From NCBI GenBank assembly GCA_016201105.1, contig JACQDN010000004.1:1-64000 (forward strand): a stretch of 64,000 nt of DNA, written 5' to 3'. This stretch comes from Pseudomonadota bacterium. GTDB lineage: Bacteria; Pseudomonadota; Alphaproteobacteria; Micropepsales; Micropepsaceae. Below are positions 55,137 through 63,574 of the stretch, piece after piece (position 1 is the stretch's first letter; each line of letters opens with the position of its first letter). The translations under genes and the position numbers were made by a program. The notes beneath the pieces were generated by a model. That model saw only the letters and a list, made by a program, of their open reading frames with translations. It searched no databases and was not told where the DNA came from.

Positions 55137-55453
55137 CGCCAAGCAGCGGCAACGTGTTCGCAGACCTTGGTTTCGCGGCGCCGGAAGAAGAGCTTGCGAA
55201 AGCAAAGCTTGCGAGCCGCATCCGTCAAATCATCAAGACGCGCCGGCTGACGCAGAGCGCCGCTGCAATCTTGATGGGAATCGATCAGCCGAAAGTCTCC
55301 TCCTTGCTGAACGGCCGGCTTGCAAATTTTTCAAGCGACCGGTTGATGCTTCTGCTCACCGCGCTGGGACAAGACGTCGATATCGTTTTGCGCGACAAAC
55401 CGCGAAGCCGCGAGCGCGGCCGGGTGCGCGTGCTGATGGAAGCGCGGACGTAA
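55103..55453 (+). CDS. XRE-family (HTH_37) antitoxin
   Basis: A 116-residue protein: DLGFAAPEEELAKAKLASRI, QIIKTRRLTQSAAAILMGID, then QPKVSSLLNGRLANFSSDRL. This is the HTH_37 type XRE fold that partners Gp49/HigB toxins. AAGGAAG precedes ATG 55103. The protein should neutralise the toxin and repress the operon. Confidence 0.88.
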   Translation: MAKSRRAEILVTPSSGNVFADLGFAAPEEELAKAKLASRIRQIIKTRRLTQSAAAILMGIDQPKVSSLLNGRLANFSSDRLMLLLTALGQDVDIVLRDKPRSRERGRVRVLMEART

Positions 55454-55575
55454 CAAACACGGAGGGATTCGCACGGGGTGTGAAGAGTTTCTCTGCGGAA
55501 GAATGTCGATTGTTCAGGAGGATGTTGGCGCGCTTCGCGCGCTGCACGTGAAGCTCGCCGGGGATGACATTTTTT

Positions 55576-56091
55576 CTAGACTTCAGGCAGTTTCACGATT
55601 TGCGGTTCGTGGTTGGTACTGCGGATGAACGCGAGAAGATCTGCCGGCGAAATCGCCGTCGTGCGGTCGTTGCGCAGGGGGTGGAAGTTCAGCGGGGCGA
55701 GGGCCAGCATGCCTTCATCCAGCACGACGCGGACTTTTCCTTCGCGATCGTTCATCAGCGCAAAGGGCGTGACCGAGCCGGGCGGGATGCCGAGGGTGGC
55801 GATGAGAAGCTCGGGCGATCCGAACGAGAAGCGCGGCGAGCCGAGAAGCTTGGCCAGCGCGTTCAGATCGATGCGCACCTTCTCGCGCGCCACCACCAAC
55901 CAGAGCCCGTCTTTCTTGTCCTTGAGAAAAAGGTTCTTGGTGTGCCCGCCCACGATGGTGCCGCGCAGCGCTTTGGCTTCCTCCACGGTGAAGACCGGGG
56001 CGTGGGAGAAGGTGCGGGTGGAAATGCCGAGCGCGTCCAATTGCGCGTTGAGCGCGGCTTCGCGGGATTCGGGAGAGGGGAGCGTTTGCAT
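55576..56091 (-). CDS. Prolyl-tRNA editing protein (YbaK/ProX)
   Basis: A 171-residue hydrolase of the YbaK/ProX superfamily that clears mischarged Ala-tRNA(Pro) or Cys-tRNA(Pro). The segments SHAPVFTVEEAKALRGTIVG and HTKNLFLKDKKDGLWLVVAR, then LGIPPGSVTPFALMND, are diagnostic. The lysine needed for YbaK activity lies in HTKNLFLKD. ATG 56091. A family A repeat lies upstream. Confidence 0.92.
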   Translation of the reverse strand: MQTLPSPESREAALNAQLDALGISTRTFSHAPVFTVEEAKALRGTIVGGHTKNLFLKDKKDGLWLVVAREKVRIDLNALAKLLGSPRFSFGSPELLIATLGIPPGSVTPFALMNDREGKVRVVLDEGMLALAPLNFHPLRNDRTTAISPADLLAFIRSTNHEPQIVKLPEV

Positions 56092-56121
56092 GGGAAGGTG
56101 GCGGGAATTGAGCACAGTTCC

Positions 56122-56257
56122 ACCCTCCCTTGGGAGGGTCGGAAAATTCGGAGCGGAGCGAGGAATTTTCCGGGGAGGATTTGCGACAGAGTTGCCCCGC
56201 CTTCCTTTCCACATCCTCCCCGAAGCGCTGCGCGCTTCGACCCTCCCAAAGGAGGGT
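56122..56257. repeat. Intergenic palindromic repeat, family A copy 5
   Basis: ACCCTCCCTTGGGAGGGTCG at the left mirrors GACCCTCCCAAAGGAGGGT at the right. The central part carries TTTTCCGGGGAGGATT and ATCCTCCCCGAAG. It sits between the prolyl-tRNA editing gene and tRNA-Gly(GCC). Confidence 0.8.
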
Positions 56258-56340
56258 TGAGCTACCCCCGGAAACCAAGGATTCCGCGGACTATTGACCG
56301 GGCTAACGGGCTTCGTCATAACGCACGCCTCTCGCGGAGC

Positions 56341-56415
<75 letters not shown>

Positions 56416-56570
56416 GCCTTCACTCGCGAAGCGAGGGAAGACTGCCGCGCCGTAGCACGAAGTGCGAAGGCGGGCTGGTTGCCGCGAGTTACGGCTCGGC
56501 AAGCCAATTTTTCCATCTTTTCATCGTCGCCAGGGACGCGTTGCGTCAACGTGTTTGCGCAACTTGTCCA

Positions 56571-56738
56571 TCACCTCGCCCTCGTGGGGGGGATATTATA
56601 TCCCCCTCGTGGGGAGGTCGAAAAATCCGGAGCGCAGCGGAGGATTTTTCTGGTGAGGGGAAGCGCCAGACATTCTAGGCTTCCCCTCACCCGAAATTTG
56701 CTGCGCAAATTTCGACCTCTCCACGAGGGAGAGGTGAT
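56571..56738. repeat. Intergenic palindromic repeat, family B copy 3, with a nested palindrome
   Basis: The outer TCACCTC...GAGGTGA and the inner GGTCGAAAAATCC / GGATTTTTCTGGTGAGG resemble other family B copies. Near its left end it carries an extra perfect 19-base palindrome, GGGGGATATTATATCCCCC (56588-56606), flanked by CCCTCGTGGGG on both sides as a direct repeat. Its right edge lies a few bases before the ribosome site of the dehydrogenase gene at 56749. Confidence 0.78.
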
Positions 56739-56748
56739 TGGGAGAAGC

Positions 56749-57867
56749 ATGGCGACGATTACCGTTGAAGAGCGCGAAGCGATCCGCGATACGGCACGGC
56801 GATTGCTCGCCGATCGCTCGACGGAAGCCGACGTGCGCCGGACGATGGAGAGCGAGAGCGGATATGATCCCGCGCTATGGCGCCAGCTCGGCGAACTCGG
56901 ACTGCTTGGATTGATCGTCGACGAAGCGCATGGCGGCGCGGGCGCGGGGGCGATGGAATTGGAAGCCGTGATGGAAGAGATGGGTGCCGCGCTTTTGTGC
57001 GGGCCGTTTCTTTCCAGCAGCGTGCTGGCGGCGAGTCTGCTCAATGCACTTGGCGATCGCGGCGCGCAGGATCGTTTGCTGCCTTCGCTCGCCGATGGCT
57101 CCAAAATCGCGACGGTGGCGATCACCGGTCCGCAAGGCACCTGGACCCAAGACGGCGTCGCGATCACGGCGCAGGAAAAGAGGGGCGCGTGGACGCTGGA
57201 CGGCCCGGCCTTCTTCGTCGCCCACGGGCAGATCGCGAATGTTCTTCTGGTGGTGGCGCGAACCGATGACGGCTTTGCCGTGTTCGAAGTGGAGGCGAAG
57301 GCGGCCGGCATGCACATCGATCCGTTGCCGACCTTCGACCACACGCTGCGGCTCGCGAACATCTCGTTGAACAACGTCGCCGCGTGCAAGCTGAACTCGA
57401 CACGTCCGGCGTGGGACGCGATCGAAGACGCGCTCGATGTGGCGCGCGTGGCGCTTGCCGGCGAACAGGCTGGCGCGGGCGCCAAGGTGCTCGCCTTCAC
57501 CGTCGACTACACGAAGAACCGTTTCCAGTTCGGCCGCGCCATCGGCGGCTTCCAGGCGATCAAGCACATGGCGGCCGACCTGCTGCTCGAATCCGAAAGC
57601 GCGAACTCGGCTGCACGGTACGCCGCGCGCGCGCTGGCCGAAAGCGCGCCCGACGCCAAGGCCGCGATCAGCCTTGCCGCTTTTGCCTGCGCCGATGCGT
57701 TCTCGACCATCACGGCGACCGCCATCCAGATGCATGGCGGCATCGCCTTCACCTGGGCGCATCCCGCACATCTCTATCTGCGCCGCGCGCGGGCCGATGC
57801 GCAGTTGTTCGGAACGTCGAACTTCCATCGCGAGCGCTATCTCACCGAGCTGGGAGCGCCGGCATGA
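56749..57867 (+). CDS. Acyl-CoA dehydrogenase, smaller subunit-like
   Basis: A 372-residue flavoenzyme: FGRAIGGFQAIKHMAADLLL and MHGGIAFTWAHPAHLYLRRA, the C-terminal four-helix part of the family. The FAD-binding beta domain is present (GPQGTWTQDGVAITAQEKRG region) but less typical. ATG 56749 with GGGAG upstream. Its stop overlaps the next start (ATGA). Coupled acyl-CoA dehydrogenase pairs often form alpha2beta2 enzymes for ring or side-chain degradation; substrate unknown. Confidence 0.87.
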   Translation: MATITVEEREAIRDTARRLLADRSTEADVRRTMESESGYDPALWRQLGELGLLGLIVDEAHGGAGAGAMELEAVMEEMGAALLCGPFLSSSVLAASLLNALGDRGAQDRLLPSLADGSKIATVAITGPQGTWTQDGVAITAQEKRGAWTLDGPAFFVAHGQIANVLLVVARTDDGFAVFEVEAKAAGMHIDPLPTFDHTLRLANISLNNVAACKLNSTRPAWDAIEDALDVARVALAGEQAGAGAKVLAFTVDYTKNRFQFGRAIGGFQAIKHMAADLLLESESANSAARYAARALAESAPDAKAAISLAAFACADAFSTITATAIQMHGGIAFTWAHPAHLYLRRARADAQLFGTSNFHRERYLTELGAPA

Positions 57868-59153
57868 GCGAGACGCGCCAAGCGGGCGACGCGTTGCGCG
57901 AGGAAGTGCGCGCCTGGCTTGCCGAAAACTGGGATCCCAAGCTCTACAAATCTCGCGGCGGCGCGGACTGGACGAGCACGCCGGAGCAGCGCGCCTGGCT
58001 CGCGAAAGTCGTCGAAGCGCGCTGGGCGGTGCCACGCTGGTCTGCCGAATGGTTCGGGCGCGGGCTCGACGATGCTGAGGCCCGCATCATCGAACGCGAA
58101 TTCGCCCGCGTGGGTGCGCCGGGCGCGGGACAAGACCGCTCCAATCTCTGGGCCAACACCGCACTTGCCCATGCGACGCCCCCGTTCAAGGCGAAGATTG
58201 TCCCAGCGCTGCTGCGCGGCGAAGTCGCCATGTGCCTGCTCTACAGCGAACCGGGTGCCGGCTCCGATCTGGCCGGCGTGCGCACGCGCGCCGATGCGCA
58301 TAGCGATCAGAGGGGCGATCAGAGGGGCGATCAGAGGGGCGATCAGAGGGGCGATCATTTCGTCGTCAACGGACAAAAAGTTTGGACTTCGGGCGCGGCC
58401 ACCGCCGATTACGGCATGCTCATCGCGCGCACCGATTGGGACGCGCCCAAGCACAAAGGCATCAGCTTCTTCTTCTGCCCCATGAAGCAGAAGGGCGTGG
58501 ACGTGCGGCCGCTGCGCCAGATCACCAATGAAAGCCACTTCAACGAAGTGTTCCTGACCGACGTCATCGTGCCGGCGGAAAATCTGCTCGGTCCGCTTAA
58601 CGGCGGTTGGGGGGTGCTGCAGACGGCACTGGCATACGAGCGCTCGGTGATGGGCGAAGGCGCGCGCGGGCCCAGAAGCGGCGTCGCCGAAAGCGAAGGC
58701 GAAGAGCCTTTGATCGCGCTGGCACGCGAGGCCGGGCGCCTCAGCGATCCCGTGCTGCGCCAGGAGATCGCCAAAGCGATCGCCCATAAGAAGCTCAACG
58801 CGCTCAACACCGCGCGCGCCAAGGCCGATCTGGCGCAAGGCACCTCGTCGTCGATCATGAGTCTGGGCAAGCTTGCGATGTCGCGCATCCTGCACGAGGA
58901 GGCGCGCGTGCGCACGCTGATCCTGGGCGCGCAGAGCATGCTGGAGGGCCAGGCCTATCCCCGCGCTGAGGATGCGAACTTCCTCGCGCTCAACGCCTAC
59001 TTCACCTCCATCGGCGGCGGCACCGACCAGATCCAGCGCAACATCATCGGCGAGCGCGTACTGGGCCTACCCAAAGAGCCGGAAGTGGACCGCGACGTGC
59101 CGTTCCGCGCGGTGAGGAGCGGGGCGACGCCAAAGGGCACGAAGAAGGATTGA
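57864..59153 (+). CDS. Acyl-CoA dehydrogenase, larger subunit-like
   Basis: A 429-residue flavoenzyme with MCLLYSEPGAGSDLAGVRT (FAD-binding) and GGGTDQIQRNIIGERVLGLP near the C-terminus. It includes four exact copies of Asp-Gln-Arg-Gly (residues 148-163) in a surface loop between ADAHS and DHFVVNGQKVW. This is a 12-base tandem repeat. It is coupled to the smaller dehydrogenase and probably its partner. Confidence 0.88.
   Translation: MSETRQAGDALREEVRAWLAENWDPKLYKSRGGADWTSTPEQRAWLAKVVEARWAVPRWSAEWFGRGLDDAEARIIEREFARVGAPGAGQDRSNLWANTALAHATPPFKAKIVPALLRGEVAMCLLYSEPGAGSDLAGVRTRADAHSDQRGDQRGDQRGDQRGDHFVVNGQKVWTSGAATADYGMLIARTDWDAPKHKGISFFFCPMKQKGVDVRPLRQITNESHFNEVFLTDVIVPAENLLGPLNGGWGVLQTALAYERSVMGEGARGPRSGVAESEGEEPLIALAREAGRLSDPVLRQEIAKAIAHKKLNALNTARAKADLAQGTSSSIMSLGKLAMSRILHEEARVRTLILGAQSMLEGQAYPRAEDANFLALNAYFTSIGGGTDQIQRNIIGERVLGLPKEPEVDRDVPFRAVRSGATPKGTKKD
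58305..58352 (+). repeat. Coding tandem repeat, 4 x 12 bases
   Basis: The unit GATCAGAGGGGC occurs four times without mismatch inside the larger acyl-CoA dehydrogenase and encodes (Asp-Gln-Arg-Gly)4. Its length is a multiple of three, so change in copy number would keep the frame. Confidence 0.95.
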
Positions 59154-59227
59154 AGACGCGCGCCCGGAATACGTGTTGGGGATGGAACGCTTCGACAGCG
59201 ATTTGTTTGAACTGAATCAGCCAAACA

Positions 59228-59311
59228 CGTCATCGCCCGCTTCATGCGGGCGACCCATCTCGTTTCTAACCGAAAGAAAAATGGGTGCCCGGACAAGCTG
59301 GGCAATGACGG
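59228..59311. repeat. Intergenic palindromic repeat, family E copy 3
   Basis: CGTCATCGCCCGC and GGGCAATGACGG, with inner ACCCATCTCG and AAAAATGGGTGCCCGG. It lies in the 266-base gap between the dehydrogenase pair and vapB. The rest of the gap, apart from the vapB promoter, shows nothing else. Confidence 0.75.
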
Positions 59312-59384
59312 ATTGTTTTGGCGCGAGAAGCGACACAACAACATGTGAAGGCCGATCATCACGATGAAAGGCGCAGAAGTTTGA

Positions 59385-59422
59385 TTGACATAATGTCACA
59401 TCTGTGATATGTCTTGACATAT
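59385..59422 (+). promoter_or_regulatory. VapB promoter with two overlapping operators
   Basis: TTGACA (59385-59390) is a consensus -35. Its first operator-like palindrome is TGACAT-A-ATGTCA (59386-59398, perfect). A second, ATATGTC-TT-GACATAT (59407-59422, perfect), contains the probable -10 and runs into the ATG at 59421. Half-sites ATGTC/GACAT are shared. No ribosome site precedes the ATG, so the transcript may be leaderless. Confidence 0.6.
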
Positions 59423-59684
59423 GACTGAACGCACCACCGTCCGCTTGCCCGAGGACCTCGCCCGCCGCGCCAAGCGCAAGGCGGCCGCGGAAGGGCGCTC
59501 GCTGACGTCCTTGATCGAGGACGGATTGCGCCGCGTCCTCAACGAACGCGTGCCCGCGGCCAAAACCAAACGCATTTTGCCTCCGGTGAGCACGGCCAAA
59601 GGCGGGCTGATGCCGGGGATCGATCTCAACGACACGGCCGCGCTCCAAGAGATGGACGATCTCGAGGCGGCGCGGCGCCCGTGA
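59421..59684 (+). CDS. vapB: VapB-type ribbon-helix-helix antitoxin
   Basis: An 87-residue protein: TERTTVRLPEDLARRAKRKA, then EGRSLTSLIEDGLRRVLNER, a ribbon-helix-helix DNA-binding unit. The C-terminal part (GIDLNDTAALQEMDDLE) should wrap the toxin. It probably binds the palindromes at 59386-59422. Overlaps vapC by four bases. Confidence 0.87.
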   Translation: MTERTTVRLPEDLARRAKRKAAAEGRSLTSLIEDGLRRVLNERVPAAKTKRILPPVSTAKGGLMPGIDLNDTAALQEMDDLEAARRP

Positions 59685-60109
59685 TTTTGGCCGACGTTAA
59701 TGTCTTGATCTACGCGTTTCGCAGAGACAGCGCGCAGCACGCGGTCTGCAAACGCTGGCTCGACGCCGTCGTCTTGAACGACGCGCAGTTTGGCCTCTCG
59801 CCTCTCACGCTGAGCGCAGTGGCGCGGATCACGACCAATTCGCGGATATTCGCGCAACCGAGCACGCTCAGCGAAGCCTTCGCCTATTGCGACAATCTTC
59901 TGGGCCAGCCTCATTGCGAGATCGTTACGCCCGGCGCGCGCCATTGGGAGATATTCCGGCGTCTATGTCTGGAGACCGGCACGCGTGGCCCGCGCATCAC
60001 CGATGCCTGGTTTGCCGCGCTTGCCATCGAGCACGGCTGCCGCTGGATCACTTACGATCGCGATTATGCGCGATTCACGGGTCTGGATTGGCAAGAGCCG
60101 CAGGATTGA
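59681..60109 (+). CDS. vapC: VapC-type PIN-domain toxin
   Basis: A 142-residue PIN ribonuclease. Acidic residues of the active site are visible: ADVNVLIYAFRRDS (D4), then E in LSEAFAY, D in RITDAWFAALAIEHG and D in ITYDRDYARF. GTG 59681 overlaps the vapB stop (GTGA). VapC toxins cleave specific tRNAs or rRNA; the target here is unknown. Confidence 0.88.
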   Translation: MILADVNVLIYAFRRDSAQHAVCKRWLDAVVLNDAQFGLSPLTLSAVARITTNSRIFAQPSTLSEAFAYCDNLLGQPHCEIVTPGARHWEIFRRLCLETGTRGPRITDAWFAALAIEHGCRWITYDRDYARFTGLDWQEPQD

Positions 60110-60160
60110 CGGGCCGCGCGCTTTGCTTTCACCACGTCCCCTCGCCCGATTGGCCTTTCG

Positions 60161-60715
60161 TCACGCGCCGTAGATCTGCCCCCGCCGGAGGAGTTCGGCC
60201 GCGCACTCGTCCATCGCCTTGCGGCGCGTCGCGATCGCCAGCGCTTTGGCGCGGGCTTCGCCGAACTCCGCCACGGCGAAACTCGCGGTATGACGAATGC
60301 CATCCGCGTCGTGCCAGAACGCCTGCCAGTAAGGCTGCCGCGTGACTCCGCCGCGCGTCTTGCGCCGCCTTGCATAGCGTCCCACGCCGACGACACCCGT
60401 GGAATTGCGTAGCTGGCCGCGGTTGCGCCGCCACACCGTGTAGCCCGCGCCGGAAACTTGCTCCAGGACACTATCGCGATAAGCGAGCGCCGCAGCGTGG
60501 GCTTCGGCCTTGCTTCCGTACGTGCCATCCGAGAAATTCTTCGAGATCGTGCGTCCGCGCCGCTTGACGTTCACCTGCCAGCAATGCGTCGCGTTCGCCG
60601 TGTTGTCGATGCGCCGTAGATTGTGATCCGGATCGGACGGATCTTTCCGCGGCCCGCCCTTGCGCTGCGCGCGCTTCGCCGATTTTCGTTTGCCGGTTTT
60701 TCCGCTTGCCGCCAA
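60161..60715 (-). CDS. AP2-domain protein
   Basis: A 184-residue basic protein. It has two AP2-like repeats: HCWQVNVKRRGRTISKNFSD with YGSKAEAHAAALAYRDSVL, then STGVVGVGRYARRR and YWQAFWHDADGIRHTASFA. AP2 domains bind DNA and occur in bacterial homing-endonuclease-related and phage proteins; here there is no nuclease motif. TTG 60715 with GGGAG 8 bases upstream is the likely start; another TTG at 60790 has no site. Confidence 0.75.
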   Translation of the reverse strand: MAASGKTGKRKSAKRAQRKGGPRKDPSDPDHNLRRIDNTANATHCWQVNVKRRGRTISKNFSDGTYGSKAEAHAAALAYRDSVLEQVSGAGYTVWRRNRGQLRNSTGVVGVGRYARRRKTRGGVTRQPYWQAFWHDADGIRHTASFAVAEFGEARAKALAIATRRKAMDECAAELLRRGQIYGA

Positions 60716-60759
60716 GATCGCACTCCCGTTGCGTGAGGAGATATGCCAGAGATTCTCTG

Positions 60760-61439
60760 ATGGGAGAGCGCGATGCGACGGCGGATTCAAAAGCCATCAA
60801 CAAGATCCTCGATTTGCCTTGCTGGAATCGGCGCGCCGCCTCTGCCAAAGTGCCGGGCATGAACGCCGATCCGCTCTCCACATGGCTGGGTTTTCTCGCC
60901 TCGCCGACGGCGCCGAAGACCGCCATGTCGCCGTCTTCGATGACAAAGATCAACTCCAGACCGTTCTGGGCGCGGTGATGGACCGCTATAACGACCTCAT
61001 TGCCGCCATGGACGCCGCCTTCGAACGGATCGAAGCCAAGGAACCGTTCGATTACCGGCCGCTGTTCCTGGCCGGCGGCGCCAAGGCCAAGCCCGACATC
61101 GTGCGATTGTGGGCACGCGGTTTCGGCAAAGCCATGGCTTTGGGGCCCGAAGGCTGGATATCACTCGCCGAGCACGAGCGCTTGCAGCTGCTTCTGGCAC
61201 CGTTCATCGGCTTCCTGGATATCGCCGATCCCGATTTTGTGCCGGCGGATGACATCGACGAGCGGCTCGACGAAGCCGCCGCCGTCATACCGCATGCAAC
61301 CGTCGTCCTGCGCAAACTGGCCCAGATGCGCTCCGCAAAACCTCAGGCCGCCGCCGCGCGAGGCGGAAAGCCGGGACGCAACGCGCCCTGCCCTTGCGGC
61401 TCAGGCCTCAAATACAAGCGCTGCTGCGGCGCCAACTGA
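60760..61439 (+). pseudogene. YecA/UPF0149-like SEC-C protein gene, disrupted
   Basis: From ATG 60760 one frame gives the family N-terminus (NADPLSTWLGFLASPTAPKT, then AMSPSSM). At about 60930 homology shifts to another frame with AVFDDKDQLQTVLGAVMDRYN, and it continues to the C-terminal SEC-C motif NAPCPCGSGLKYKRCCGAN (61380-61439). The usual central stretch of about 30 residues between these is missing. A shorter product could start at ATG 60882 or 60978. Sequencing or assembly error remains possible. Confidence 0.6.
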
Positions 61440-61544
61440 TCCTGCGCCGTCGCAGCCGCGGATTGTCCGGATCGATACATTTCGGCGCGCCGATGGAAAT
61501 GCGTATGCTGTCGACGGGTTTTTGCAGACGCATCGAGGGGGCCC

Positions 61545-61913
61545 GTGACCGCCATTGACACGCTGAAAGATAATTTGCGTAGCCTAGCTTCAAACAGAGG
61601 CCACAGGCGGGTATTCATCGTCATCTGCACGGTATGGCTACTAGCAACGACGGCTTGGTCGATTTCACTGCCGATCCCGAAGGCACCAACCGCACCGGAC
61701 GCCTTAGGCGTTCCGCAAGTTATCGCTTGCTCTCACGAGGTCCTGGATTACGACGAGTGTGCAAACAGAGAAAATTTGAATTTGGCATTTGATACAATTC
61801 TGGGGCGCGTTGCCTTGGTAGTTCTGCCACCTATCGTCCTGCCAACGCTGCTGACCTTCGTCGCATTTGTCTTCGCGTGGGCCAGGGATGGCTACAGCAG
61901 CAAAGAGAATTAG
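61545..61913 (+). CDS. Hypothetical membrane protein (122 aa)
   Basis: GTG 61545 with GAGGGGG 3 bases upstream. Two membrane helices (about 24-43 and 87-111) flank a periplasmic loop with two Cys (ACSHEVLDYDECANRENL). No family recognised. It lies directly before the transporter gene. Confidence 0.6.
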   Translation: MTAIDTLKDNLRSLASNRGHRRVFIVICTVWLLATTAWSISLPIPKAPTAPDALGVPQVIACSHEVLDYDECANRENLNLAFDTILGRVALVVLPPIVLPTLLTFVAFVFAWARDGYSSKEN

Positions 61914-61930
61914 GTTTCGACCGGCGCTTC

Positions 61931-63183
61931 ATGACGGTGGATACCCTCGCATCGCAGAACGCGCCAGCGGCAGCCGGCCGGACGGTTGAGACCGCTGATC
62001 GCCCGGCACCTGGAACATCCACCAAGTATGCGCCTGGCCGCGCCAACCGCCGCTACCTCACCTGGTACACATTCGCCAACATGGCGATCGCGGGCGTGTG
62101 GGGTGCGTGCGGCATCCTCATCGCCAACCAAGTCCAGCGTCTGGAGACCGCGCACTGGTTCGCCGGCAGCGATGCCGGCGTGGACATACAGAAGCTCAGC
62201 TTGCTGCAGCAGCAGATCACCGCGGGCACGATCACGGCGAACGCCGAGCAGCTACGCCTGCTCGGAGCACCGCTCTCGTGGGTGTGCTCTGGACGGTTGC
62301 ACAGGTCCTCATCAACATCGCTCAGGCTCCCGTCTTTGCAACACTCGCCGACCGGATCGCGCCCGAGCGCCTTGGTACGGCGTCGGCGCTGGGCGGCTTC
62401 GGAGCCTTCTTCGGCCTGATTGCGGGCGTCATATTCGCCGGCTCCATGTTTGCCACGCTCGGGCTTGCCATCTACGCCATCGTCGCCGCGTTCCTCGCCA
62501 CAGTGTGCGTCATGTTCGTGCTGGCGGCGCCGGACACCTCGTCGGAAAGCCTCGACGTACCCGCGTTCGACTGGAAAGAATTTCTCATCGGCTTCACGGT
62601 CGCGCCGCGGTCGCCGAATTACCGCTGGGTGTGGATTGCGCGGGTGCTGCTCACATTCGGGATCACGGTTTCCACCGCACTCGGCATCTATATGATGCAG
62701 AGCTATATCCATCCCGCCCTCAGTGTTGCGGAAGCCACCGAGCTGTCGCCGAAGCTCTACCTCGCAGCAGCGCCGTTCACGATCCTTGCAACCGTGTTTG
62801 CAGGACGGCTTTCCGACAGAATCGGCCGCCGCAAGCCGTTCGTCATTGTGTCTTCCATGCTCATGGCCGCAGCGTTGCTGATTCCGGTCGCTTCGCCGAC
62901 GCTTACCGGACTGTTCCTTCAGGCCATATTCGTCGGCCTGGCCTATGGCATCTACCTTCCCGTCGACACGGCACTCTTCATCAACGTGCTTCCCGATGCG
63001 AAGAGCGCCGGGCGCGATCTTGGAGTCGCGGCCTTCGGCAACAATCTGGGGCAAGCCCTCGGCCCCATCGCCGCAGGGATCGTGGTCAGCATCACGGGCG
63101 GATATCTCGGTGTCTGGCTTGTAGGCTGCGTGCTCGTCGCGCTTGCCGCTGTTGCAATCCTGCCGGTGCGCGGAATTCGTTAA
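61931..63183 (+). pseudogene. MFS transporter gene disrupted by an out-of-frame deletion
   Basis: From ATG 61931 the first frame gives a cytoplasmic N-tail, first membrane helix (YTFANMAIAGVWGACGILIA) and a long loop ending near EQLRLLGAP. At about 62270 the homology jumps frame to ALVGVLWTVAQVLINIAQAP, which resembles the fourth helix and the following DRIAPERLGTASAL loop of this MFS group. It then runs intact through the remaining helices, with SDRIGRRKPFVIV, to stop at 63183. Helices 2 and 3 are missing. Confidence 0.65.
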
Positions 63184-63282
63184 GCGAAACAGGAGGGGCG
63201 AAACTTCATAACCACGTCTTGTGGAGAGGTGATCGCGCCAGTGCCGCTGCTCTTTGGCCTTGCTATTACTGAATAATAACCG

Positions 63283-63304
63283 TATGTAGAAACATATCTA
63301 CATG
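63283..63304 (+). promoter_or_regulatory. Operator-like palindrome before the Phd/PIN pair
   Basis: TATGTAGA-AACATA-TCTACATG is an inverted repeat with 7 of 8 arm bases matching. It overlaps an ATG at 63302 and lies 16 bases before the preferred GTG start at 63320. Position suggests autorepression by the antitoxin. Confidence 0.5.
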
Positions 63305-63319
63305 AAACTGGAGAAGCAT

Positions 63320-63574
63320 GTGACCATCACCACCGTGTCAAGCCGGGAGTTCAACCAGAACACCAGCCGGGCAAAAAAGGCGGCACGAAAAGGACCAGTC
63401 TTCATCACCGATCGCGGCCAGCCGGCCCATGTGCTTTTGACGATCGAGGACTATCGCAAGCTGACAGGCGAGCACATGTCGCTGCGCCAAGCACTTGAGC
63501 ACAGCGAAGGCGATTTCGCGTTCGAGCCGGAGAAACTCAAGGGCCCACTCAGCCGGCCGGTCGATCTTAGTTGA
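63320..63574 (+). CDS. Phd/YefM-type antitoxin
   Basis: An 84-residue protein: MTITTVSSREFNQNTSRAKK, then GPVFITDRGQPAHVLLTIED. This is the Phd/YefM fold. GTG 63320 has GGAG about 6 bases upstream and gives the family's usual short N-terminus; ATG 63302 would add six residues and bury the operator. It shares one base with the toxin start (TGATG). Confidence 0.85.
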   Translation: MTITTVSSREFNQNTSRAKKAARKGPVFITDRGQPAHVLLTIEDYRKLTGEHMSLRQALEHSEGDFAFEPEKLKGPLSRPVDLS

